Positions 25,814 to 33,287 of a stretch of 64,000 nt of DNA are shown one piece after another. A program made the position numbers and the translations under genes. Source of the DNA: Micromonospora zingiberis (GTDB taxonomy: Bacteria; Actinomycetota; Actinomycetes; Mycobacteriales; Micromonosporaceae). The first letter of the stretch is position 1. The number at the start of each line of letters is the position of its first letter. The DNA lies in contig NZ_SJJR01000014.1 in NCBI RefSeq assembly GCF_004331455.1, forward strand, positions 95,759 to 159,758, given 5' to 3'. The notes below the pieces were generated by a model. The model searched no databases, was not told the origin of the DNA, and saw nothing but the letters and a program-made list of their open reading frames with translations.

Positions 25814-25834
25814 TTCTTCTTCCCGGGGGAGCGG

Positions 25835-27115
25835 ATGGCAGACGGCGAGCGACCCGGCCGGCCGCCGGGCCCGCGCGGGCACTGGCTGACCGGCAACACC
25901 ACCGAGTACGACGCCGACCGGATCGGCTTCCTACGTCGCTGCCACCGCGAGTACGGCGACGTCTTCTCCTTCGACGAGCGGACGGTCTTCGTCGCCGACC
26001 CGGACCTGGCCCACGAGGTGCTCGCCCGCACCAACCACAGCTTCGTCACCGAACTCGCCCCGTTCGGCAACCGACCCGACGTCGACCGGGCCGCCGAGGA
26101 GGCCGAGGCCTGGATGTCGGCCCGCCGTACCGTCTGGCCGGGGCTGAACCGGGCCGCCGCCGGTGCGGCCGACCGCCGTACCGTCGAGTTGTTCGACACC
26201 GTCACCGACGCCACCGCCGGCCGCGAGGTCGACGTCCTGACCGTGATGCGCGACTTCACCGCCCACGCCGTCGCGGACTACTGCTTCGGCGCGGACGCCG
26301 CCGGGATCCCCGCCCTGCTCGCCGAGAACCTCGACGTCACCGCACCCTTCACCGCAACGTCGTTCCAGTTCCCGGCGTGGTTCCCGCTCCCCCGGCACCG
26401 CCGCTTCTTTCGCGTGCACCGGCGTACCGTCGAGACGCTGACCGGGATCGTCCGCCGCCGTCGCGCCGCCTCCGGGCCGCCGGACCGCGACCTGCTCGCC
26501 CTGCTACTGGCGGTCGATCCGCCGTTGTCCGACCACACGGTAACCGCGACGCTGCGGGGCATCCTGATGGGCGGCCACGGCATTCCCGCGGCCGCCCTGG
26601 TCTCCGTCGTCCGGGAACTCGCCCTGCGCCCCCGGCTCCTCGCCGACCTGCGCGCCGAGCCGGGCGACGGCGACGCCCCGCCGACCGCGCGGCTCCCGTT
26701 GGCCGAGGCCGTGGTCCGGGAGGTGCTCCGGCTCTACCCGCCGGTATGGCTGATGACCCGCACCGCCCACGCCGACGCCACCGTCGGCGGGTGGTCGCTG
26801 CGCCCCGGAGACGAGGCGCTGCTGAACCCGTACCTGATCCAGCGGGACCCCCGGTGGTGGTCGCGACCCGACGAGTTCGACCCCGGCCGGTGGGCAGCCG
26901 GCTGCCCGGTGCCAGGGCGGGCGTACCTGCCGTTCGGGGCCGGCCCCCGGGTCTGCCTGGGCTCGACGCTGGCGCTGCGGCAGCTCACCCTCGCCACCTC
27001 CCGCCTGGCGCAACGGTTCACCGTCGAGTCCCCGAACGCCACGACGGCGGCCCCGAGGTTCCTCGGCCGGCTCGCCCCGGCAGGCCTGCGCGCCCGCTTC
27101 GTCCCGCGTACCTAG
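25835..27115 (+). CDS. Cytochrome P450, probable cross-linking enzyme for the upstream peptide
   Basis: A 426-residue P450. The heme loop FGAGPRVCLGS (Cys about 373) and K-helix ExxR in REVLRLYPP are intact. The I-helix reads GILMGGHGIPAAALV (about 242-256); the usual Glu/Asp-Thr acid-alcohol pair of AGxET is absent. Loss of this pair is known in several P450s that act on carrier-bound or peptide substrates. The ATG at 25835, with GGGGGAG 4 bases upstream, was chosen over a GTG at 25811 that falls within a hairpin. Adjacency to the 30-residue aromatic ORF suggests it oxidatively couples Tyr/Trp side chains (inference). No ferredoxin or protease gene is adjacent. Confidence 0.85.
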   Translation: MADGERPGRPPGPRGHWLTGNTTEYDADRIGFLRRCHREYGDVFSFDERTVFVADPDLAHEVLARTNHSFVTELAPFGNRPDVDRAAEEAEAWMSARRTVWPGLNRAAAGAADRRTVELFDTVTDATAGREVDVLTVMRDFTAHAVADYCFGADAAGIPALLAENLDVTAPFTATSFQFPAWFPLPRHRRFFRVHRRTVETLTGIVRRRRAASGPPDRDLLALLLAVDPPLSDHTVTATLRGILMGGHGIPAAALVSVVRELALRPRLLADLRAEPGDGDAPPTARLPLAEAVVREVLRLYPPVWLMTRTAHADATVGGWSLRPGDEALLNPYLIQRDPRWWSRPDEFDPGRWAAGCPVPGRAYLPFGAGPRVCLGSTLALRQLTLATSRLAQRFTVESPNATTAAPRFLGRLAPAGLRARFVPRT

Positions 27116-27254
27116 CGGCCGGCGCCCGGACCGCTGGTGGCCGGCGGTCTTGCTGTGCCGACGTCAACCGGGCACTACGCATCGCGCCCGGCGATGCCTC
27201 GGGCTCTCAGCCGGGCGGCGTCAAGGCCGAGAGCGCGAGCCCGCACATCGGGGA

Positions 27255-27302
27255 GATCTTGGTACGAGTGCGCCCCTTGAGGGGCGCACTCGTACCAAGA
27301 TC
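27255..27302. terminator. Perfect 22-bp-stem hairpin
   Basis: Arms 27255-27276 and 27281-27302 are perfect inverted repeats around the loop TTGA. Pairing extends by GGG/CCC beyond one bulged A. It lies 140 bases after the P450 stop and about 107 before the next gene. It probably terminates the peptide/P450 unit, although its length and perfection also resemble a small mobile or intergenic repeat. Confidence 0.6.
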
Positions 27303-27408
27303 CCGGGTGCCTTGGCGTGGCAGCGAGCGACAGGTGTCGAGGATTGAACATCCAAGTTCATCGATGTAGCCTGGTGGTGTCGTTCGTCTGTCTCATGGAG
27401 GTGCCCCG

Positions 27409-27795
27409 ATGCGTGTCCGCGCTGACCGTCGCCGCCTGGTCCGCTTGTTCTCGGCGTTCGCAACGGCCGCCGCCGTCGCTTCGGTCTGGGCCGCTCCCGT
27501 TTCGGCCGCGCCGGCCGGCGGGTCGGCTGCTCCCGCCAAGATCTCCTGGAATCGGGCCGGGATGCAGGCCATGGTGCTGCCTCCGCCGCACGAGCCGGAC
27601 CGGGGGACGTGCGTGCCGACGCGCAACGGCCAGAAGATCCGGTTGGACTGCACCATCAAGAAGGAAGACACCACGCTGTGGGTCGCCTGCTCGGGCGGGT
27701 TCGTCGAGATCCGCCATCTCAACCCACCCGGCGTCACCGCGGAAGGCACCTGTCCCACCTACGGCGGCTACGCGTTGACCTACACCAGGCCATGA
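27409..27795 (+). CDS. Small secreted protein of unknown function
   Basis: A 128-residue protein. The twin-Arg-rich N-region (MRVRADRRRLVRL), hydrophobic stretch and ASA-type cleavage region (APVSAAPAG) form a signal peptide. The mature part of about 90 residues has four Cys (GTCVPTRNG, LDCTIKKED, VACSGGF, GTCPTYGG) that could form two disulfides. I recognise no family. GGAGGTGCCCCG before the ATG is a good ribosome binding site. It stands alone between a strong hairpin and the WD40 gene and is not obviously part of the P450 locus. Confidence 0.65.
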   Translation: MRVRADRRRLVRLFSAFATAAAVASVWAAPVSAAPAGGSAAPAKISWNRAGMQAMVLPPPHEPDRGTCVPTRNGQKIRLDCTIKKEDTTLWVACSGGFVEIRHLNPPGVTAEGTCPTYGGYALTYTRP

Positions 27796-28491
27796 CATTG
27801 CCCAGCTGGTGTGGCGAGAGCCGGAACTGGCTGAGTTGATCGTGGCGGACGCCGAGGCGCTGCGAGCCTGGCTGCTGAGCGGCCATGCCGCGTCGATGGG
27901 CGCCTGGCGGGTCCTGGGCCGCAAGGGCGGCCCAGGACCCGGCCGCCCACCCGGACGACCCAACCGCCAGGCCGCCCGCCGCCGCGACGTCCACATCGTC
28001 ACCAGCAGCGACACCGCAAGCGGGGAAAACGTACGAGAAGAAATCGACGAATCCCCGACCACGCCGCACAGCTTAAAGATCAAGCTTAGTGGCGGTCGCC
28101 GACACCCCTGGGGTCTGTCGCGACGCACTCGGTGATGATGACATGCGCGGGTGTGGCCCACGTCGGTGTGAACTGCTGTCTCAGTAGCTCCATGGTCATC
28201 GATAAGGTCGCGCCTGTCCTGTTACCCTCCGACCGGTCCGCGACGCTGCGGACTTCCAGTTCAGGCGCCACCTGAGGTGACTAGGAAAATCCTCTTCCTC
28301 TGGAGGTGCCCATACTCCTGATCCATTCGTTATTGGTCGGTAGTCTTCAATGCCGTGCGCGCTTCTTGATCTGGAGGTCAATTCGGGTAGACAGTCGACC
28401 TTTCTCGTTAGATTTGACCCATTAGTTAGCCCTTACGGGCTGGCTAGAATCAGCTCGAATTCTGTCGCGGCGCCGCTTCGCAGGAGGATTG
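27796..28491. other. Gene-poor stretch upstream of the WD40 gene
   Basis: About 700 bases without a convincing gene. A plus-strand frame after 27790 reads HDIAQLVWREPELAELIVAD and looks protein-like for about 55 residues, then becomes low-complexity; it may be a scrap of a lost gene. From about 28270 the DNA is clearly more AT-rich than its surroundings. TAGAAT at 28445-28450 could be a -10 box for the WD40 gene, with a poor -35. Confidence 0.35.
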
Positions 28492-30516
28492 GTGACTGGT
28501 TCTCTTGTTCGCTCCGCCAGCGGTAGCCCGAGGGCTCGCTGGTCAGTCACGGCCGCCTTTGGCTGGGTGAGCGCCATCGCGACCGGGCAACTGCGGGACG
28601 GCCGCGTCATCGCCGTCTCCGGCGGCGCCGACGGCACGGTACGGGTCTGGGACCTGGCGACCGGCACACCGATCGGCGAACCACTCACCGGCCACTCCGG
28701 CGGGGTGCGGGCGGTGGCGACCGCGACGTTGCCGGACGGCCGGGTCATCGCCGTCTCCGGCAGCAACGACCGTACGGTGCGGGTGTGGGATTTGGCCGCC
28801 GGCAAAGCGTCCGGTAATCCACTCACCGGCCATGCCGGCGGGGTGGACGCGGTGGCGACCACGACGTTGCCGGACGGCCGGGCTATCGCCGTCTCCGGCA
28901 GCGGCAGCGATGGCACGGTGCGGGTGTGGGACCTGACCACCGGCACACCCTTTGGCGAATCACCCACCGACTTCATCGACTTCGCCGGCGGAGTGTGGGC
29001 GGTGGCGACCACGATGCTGCCCGACGGTCGGGCCATCGGGGTTTCCGGCAGCAGCGACACAGCGCGGGTGTGGGACCTGGCCACCGGCGAACCAGTGGGC
29101 GGAGAACTCACCGGCCACCTCAACTCAGTGTGGGCGGTGGCGACCACGACGCTGCCCGACGGTCGGGTCATCGGCGTCGCCGGCAGCGGCGACACGGTGC
29201 GGGTGTGGGACCTGGCCACCGGCGGACCGATCGGTGAACCACTCACGGGCCACATCGGCGGGGTGCGGGCGGTGGCGACCACGATGTTGCCGGACGGCCG
29301 CGTCATCGCCGTCTCCAGCGGTGATGACCGTACGGTGCGGGTGTGGGACTTGGCCGCCGGTCAACCGATCGGCGAGCCACTCACCGGCCATACCCGGATG
29401 GTGGTGACGGTGGCGACCACGACACTGCCGGACGGCCGCGTCATCGCCGTCTCCAGCGGTGACGACGGTACGGTGCGGGTGTGGGACTTGGCCGCCGGTG
29501 AACCGATCGGCGAGCCACTCACCGGCCACACCGGCGAGCTGTTGGCAGTGGCGACCACGACATTGCCCGATGGCCGCGCCATCGCCGTCTCCGGCAGCAA
29601 CGACCGCACAGTGCGAATGTGGAACCTGGCCACCGGTAAACCGATCGGTAAACCACTCACCAGCCATACCGGCGGGGGATTGGCGGTGGCGGCCACCACA
29701 TTGCCGGACGGCCGAACTGTCGCCGTCTCCGGTGACGGCGGCTACGGCGTGGTGTGGGTGTGGGACCTGGCCAACGAAAGCCTGATCGGTGAACCAATCA
29801 CCAGGCACATCGGCGGGGCGGTGGCGGTAGCGGTAGCGACGCTGCCCGACGGCCGGGCCATCGCCGTCTCCGGCAGCTACGACCGCACACTTCGTATGTG
29901 GGACCTGGCCACCGGCAAACCGATCGGCGAGCCACTCACCGGCCACACCGGCGCGGTGTGGGCGGTGGCGACAGCGACGCTGCCCGACGGCCGCGCCATC
30001 GCGGTCTCAGGCGGCAACGACCGCACAGTGCGAAGGTGGAACCTGGCCACCGGCAAGCCGATCGGTAAACCAATCACCGGACACACCGACCGGGTGCGGG
30101 CGGTGGCGGCCACGACGTTGCCGGACGGCCAGGCCATCGCCGTTTCCGGCAGCTACGACCGCACACTACGCATGTGGGACCTGGCCACCGGCAAGCCGAT
30201 TGGTAAACCACTCACCGGCCATACCGGCGAGGTGCGGGCGGTGGCGGCCACGACGTTGCCGGACGGCCGGGCCATCGCCGTCTCCGGCGGCGACCACGAC
30301 GGCACGGTGCGACTGTGGAACCTGGCCAACGGCAGCCCGATCGGGGTCCTTCCCGCACACCGTGGTGCGGTCTGCTGTGCCGTTATCGCAGGTCTGCTGG
30401 CGGCAGACGGACCGGTGTTGCTGACTGGTGGTAGCGACGGGTTTGTCAAGGCGTGGGACGTGTCGTCGATGATCAAGGAGCAGGCTATCGGTGGCGGCGA
30501 GCTCTTCGCCGGGTAG
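28492..30516 (+). CDS. WD40-repeat protein, two predicted seven-bladed propellers
   Basis: A 674-residue protein consisting almost wholly of WD40 repeats. I count 14 copies of a unit of about 45 residues with the consensus TLPDGRAIAVSGSNDRTVRV then WDLATGKPIGEPLTGHTGGV. Fourteen blades would make two propellers. In actinomycetes such arrays usually follow a kinase, TIR, NACHT or protease domain; here only about 20 residues precede the first blade, so it is either a free scaffold or the surviving end of a longer gene. GTG at 28492 was chosen because AGGAGG lies 4 bases upstream; the adjacent TTG at 28489 is too close. No signal peptide. Confidence 0.85.
   Translation: MTGSLVRSASGSPRARWSVTAAFGWVSAIATGQLRDGRVIAVSGGADGTVRVWDLATGTPIGEPLTGHSGGVRAVATATLPDGRVIAVSGSNDRTVRVWDLAAGKASGNPLTGHAGGVDAVATTTLPDGRAIAVSGSGSDGTVRVWDLTTGTPFGESPTDFIDFAGGVWAVATTMLPDGRAIGVSGSSDTARVWDLATGEPVGGELTGHLNSVWAVATTTLPDGRVIGVAGSGDTVRVWDLATGGPIGEPLTGHIGGVRAVATTMLPDGRVIAVSSGDDRTVRVWDLAAGQPIGEPLTGHTRMVVTVATTTLPDGRVIAVSSGDDGTVRVWDLAAGEPIGEPLTGHTGELLAVATTTLPDGRAIAVSGSNDRTVRMWNLATGKPIGKPLTSHTGGGLAVAATTLPDGRTVAVSGDGGYGVVWVWDLANESLIGEPITRHIGGAVAVAVATLPDGRAIAVSGSYDRTLRMWDLATGKPIGEPLTGHTGAVWAVATATLPDGRAIAVSGGNDRTVRRWNLATGKPIGKPITGHTDRVRAVAATTLPDGQAIAVSGSYDRTLRMWDLATGKPIGKPLTGHTGEVRAVAATTLPDGRAIAVSGGDHDGTVRLWNLANGSPIGVLPAHRGAVCCAVIAGLLAADGPVLLTGGSDGFVKAWDVSSMIKEQAIGGGELFAG
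28580..30350 (+). repeat. Coding tandem repeat of WD40 units
   Basis: Thirteen or more imperfect units of about 130-140 bases are recognisable by recurring gacgttgccggacggccg-like, gtgcgggtgtgggacctg-like and gagccactcaccggccac-like blocks. DNA similarity between neighbouring units is high enough to allow unit gain or loss by recombination. Confidence 0.8.
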
Positions 30517-30918
30517 AACCGACCGTTGACGTGGCGATTCGACATGCGCGCCGAAACCGGGCCGGGCCTGGGACAGGGGATAGGTCCTCGATCGCCGTGC
30601 CCGTTGCCCCCGAGAAGTCCCGCGTCCGGCGTCGCATCCTGCCGTTCTCTGCTCGTCTGTACGACCAGCGCGGTTACGCCATCACCGTCCGCCAGTGCCA
30701 CCGATGGCCTTCCGAATCCTGCTGACGCAGTCGATCGGCGTACTCGGCGGAAGGGCCGGGCCGTGGCTCTGGCGGATGCTGGTGCGACGAGACGGGCGTC
30801 AACGCCGGAACGCCCCCGACAGGCGGGGGCGTTCCGGCGTGCTGGTCAGCTGGTGGGTTCGTCGGTGGTGGCGGTGATGTCGGTGCACTCTCCGGAGAGG
30901 ATCTTGTTGGAGGCGGTG
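30517..30918. other. Intergenic region between converging WD40 and SARP genes
   Basis: No supported gene lies in these 400 bases. The main feature is the hairpin at 30803-30839. A short minus-strand frame ending about 30850 (RACGDTASNKILSGECTD) overlaps the SARP end and lacks a ribosome binding site; I do not call it. Confidence 0.5.
30803..30839. terminator. Bidirectional terminator-like hairpin
   Basis: A perfect 16-bp stem (30803-30818 with 30824-30839) has the 5-base loop ACAGG. It lies between the 3-prime ends of the plus-strand WD40 gene and the minus-strand SARP gene and can serve both. Confidence 0.7.
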
Positions 30919-33162
30919 TCACCGCAGGCGCGGACACGGCCCATCCAGGCGAACCACGCTGGCAAGAGCCAGCTCACCATCGCCCACGTCCTGGGCCACG
31001 GCGCGGCAAAGTGCATGGGCCGGGTCAGGCGTGCTGGGTCGGGCCTCAGGGAGCAGCGGGTGCACCTCCAGCTCCACCAGGCGCCGCTCGGGTCGGCCGA
31101 GGTTCCACGGTGAGGTCTGCGGCGTCGGCGTGAGGCATGGGTCCGGTAACTCGCCGCCGAACTGGCCGCCGCCGCAGGCGGACGCCATCAGGTGGCGCAG
31201 CCGGTTGACCGTGCCGTTTCCGGGCGGGTCCAGCGTGATGGACGCCGCGTGGGGCTTGCCGCCGCCCCAGCTCGGCCGGCGACTCAGCAGCGCCGGCCCG
31301 GCCGTCACCACCACCAGCAGCGGCAACGGCGCGTCCAGATCGGCCAGGTCCTCGACGGCGTCGAGCAGGTCGTCGCCGGCCAGGTGCAGGTCACGCAGCA
31401 GCACCACCAGCGGCCGGGCCCGCGCCGCCTGTTCGAGTAGCAGCTTCCACGCCGCCAGGGTGTCCGGCCGCGCCGGATCTCCGGGGCGGAGCAGCGGCAG
31501 CAGCGCCGACACCAGTCGCTCGGACGTCGCCGGACGACCTGCCCCCAGCGACGTCCGTAGCCGCTCGCGCATCACCTCCGGTGCGTCGTCCGGGGCGAGC
31601 CCGCAAAGCTCGGTCACCAGTTCGGCCACCGCGCGCAGCGGGTCGTGGGGGACGATCCGGCCGTCCAGCACCCGGGGCCCGTCCACCATCCCGGCCAGCC
31701 GGTCGAGCAGGTCGTCGGACTCGCCGAGGACGGTCACCAGGTGCGGCGTGTTGCGCCGCAGCGTACGGTCCAGCAGTCCGCGTACCAGGGCCAGATCACT
31801 GTCGTGCTCGGGGGTGTGGCCGCGAACGCCGAGGATCTCCCAGGCCCCGTCCGCGGCCGGCGCGGCGTCGAACGCGTCGCCGGTCAGCTCGCGGGTGCGC
31901 GGGCAGGCCCACACCGTTCCCTCCGGCACGGCCGACAGCATCTGGTGGCACCGGTCGACCAGGGTGCCGCCCAGGGTCAGCCGGGCGTTCGGCTCGGTCA
32001 GCACCAGCGTCTCACCGGTCGCCACCGCGACCTGCATGACGAGATCGCGCCCCATCCCGTCGGTGAAGCAGTCGCGCAGGGTCAGCGCTGCCCGCACCGC
32101 ACGTTCCTCGTCGCCGCCGTGGGCGGGGGGCCCGTCGAACACCGCGAGCGTCGCCGACCCAATGGAGGTGGCCACCGTTCCGCCCAGTTCCTCGATGCCT
32201 GACCGCACCATGCGGGTCGCCGCTGCCAGCTCGTAGTCGACGCGGACCGGATCGGCGGCGTCGGCGCAGCTGCGCACCCGCACCATGGCCAGCGTCAGGT
32301 GCGCCCGTCGCGGGTCGGAGGGCGCCCGGGGCGCCGGGATCGGCGGCACCGGAAGCGGATTTCGCACCACGGCGACGTCGCGGGCAGGCGCCGGGACGGA
32401 GGCCGGATCGAGGGTGAGGGATGGGTCGTGGGTGAGGATGGCGTGCTGGAGTTTCTGCAGCGCGGGGCCTGGCTCCAGCCCGAGGTTCTCGACCAGGGAC
32501 GTGCGCAGGCCGCTGTAGACGGCGAGGGCGTCGGCGTGCCGCCCGCAGCGGTAGAGGGCCAGCATGAGCTGGCCGCAGGCCCGCTCCCGCAGCGGCTGGG
32601 CCTCGACCATGGCCTCCAGCTCGCCGAGTACCGATTGGTGCCGTCCGCAGGCGAGTTCGGCGTCGAACCAGTCCTGCTGGGTGTCCAGGCGGGCGTTCTC
32701 GACCACCGTTAGTTCCGGCCACGAGATGCCGTTTTCCACCAGATCGGACAGGGCGGTGCCGCGCCAGGTGGCGAGTGCCTCGCGCAGTGTGGCCGCGGCG
32801 CGTTCTGGCTGCGTCTTCTCGGCTCGGCCACGCTCGGCCAGTTGGTAGAAGCGGAACAGGTCCACGTCGGCCGGGTTGACCTGCAGGATGTAGCCCGGCG
32901 CCTGGGTGGACAGGCGCAGCGAGTCCGATCCCTCGGTCACCGACAGTGCGGTCCGTAGGCTCCACACCGCGTTCTGCAGGACCTTGCGTGCCGATGTGGG
33001 CGGGTCCTTGTCCGGCCAAAGCGCGGCGAGCAGCTGGCTTGTCGGCACCACTTGGTTGGCCTTGAGCAGCAGGAAAGCGAGGGTGGCGCGTTGCTTGATA
33101 CCGCCGAGCCGAATCGGGCGGCCGTCTATCAGAACTTCCAGCGGGCCCAGAACTCTGAACAT
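30919..33162 (-). CDS. SARP-type regulator with cyclase-like and degenerate NTPase domains
   Basis: A 747-residue cytoplasmic regulator. An OmpR-type winged helix (residues 1-95, MFRVLGPLEVLIDGRPIRLGG) and a bacterial transcriptional activation domain (about 97-245) form the SARP core. Residues about 290-435 resemble class III nucleotide cyclases (LTLAMVRVRSCADAADPV, GDEERAVRAAL). The rest resembles the AAA/NTPase module of LAL/AfsR regulators, but where Walker A is expected the sequence is VTVLGESDDLLDRL, lacking the GKS/T core; a Walker-B-like VVLLRDLHLAGDD remains. ATG at 33162 has GGGGGAG 3 bases upstream. It likely activates the polyketide genes. A terminator separates it from the MFS gene. 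Confidence 0.82.
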   Translation of the reverse strand: MFRVLGPLEVLIDGRPIRLGGIKQRATLAFLLLKANQVVPTSQLLAALWPDKDPPTSARKVLQNAVWSLRTALSVTEGSDSLRLSTQAPGYILQVNPADVDLFRFYQLAERGRAEKTQPERAAATLREALATWRGTALSDLVENGISWPELTVVENARLDTQQDWFDAELACGRHQSVLGELEAMVEAQPLRERACGQLMLALYRCGRHADALAVYSGLRTSLVENLGLEPGPALQKLQHAILTHDPSLTLDPASVPAPARDVAVVRNPLPVPPIPAPRAPSDPRRAHLTLAMVRVRSCADAADPVRVDYELAAATRMVRSGIEELGGTVATSIGSATLAVFDGPPAHGGDEERAVRAALTLRDCFTDGMGRDLVMQVAVATGETLVLTEPNARLTLGGTLVDRCHQMLSAVPEGTVWACPRTRELTGDAFDAAPAADGAWEILGVRGHTPEHDSDLALVRGLLDRTLRRNTPHLVTVLGESDDLLDRLAGMVDGPRVLDGRIVPHDPLRAVAELVTELCGLAPDDAPEVMRERLRTSLGAGRPATSERLVSALLPLLRPGDPARPDTLAAWKLLLEQAARARPLVVLLRDLHLAGDDLLDAVEDLADLDAPLPLLVVVTAGPALLSRRPSWGGGKPHAASITLDPPGNGTVNRLRHLMASACGGGQFGGELPDPCLTPTPQTSPWNLGRPERRLVELEVHPLLPEARPSTPDPAHALCRAVAQDVGDGELALASVVRLDGPCPRLR

Positions 33163-33179
33163 CATCTCCCCCTGATCCT

Positions 33180-33213
33180 GGCGGGGACGGAGCCTTCCGG
33201 CTCCGTCCCCGCC
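33180..33213 (-). terminator. Terminator-like hairpin after the MFS gene
   Basis: A perfect 15-bp stem (33180-33194 with 33199-33213) has the loop TTCC. It lies between the MFS exporter stop and the SARP start on the minus strand, insulating the two. Confidence 0.65.
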
Positions 33214-33287
33214 ACGTCCCGCGGATGAGCGACGGTGCTCTCCGGGTGTGTCTGTTCTCGTTATCTGGTGCGACGACCGCAGGGGCG

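Noticed and set aside
27809..28135. Possible 108-residue plus-strand gene after the small secreted protein
   Set aside because: The first 55 residues look protein-like, but there is no ribosome binding site, the C-terminal half is low-complexity and I recognise no family. At most it is gene debris.
28086..28381. Two small minus-strand ORFs (about 61 residues each) upstream of the WD40 gene
   Set aside because: They have no ribosome binding sites or homology, and the translations do not resemble a folded protein.
28580..30350. CRISPR-like spaced repeats
   Set aside because: The repetition is in frame, about 130-140 bases per unit, and encodes WD40 blades; no unique spacers are present.
30820..31020. 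Short minus-strand ORF ending in SGECTDITATTDEPTS before the hairpin at 30803
   Set aside because: It overlaps the SARP 3-prime end, lacks a ribosome binding site and has no recognisable relative. Considered as a peptide precursor but not supported.
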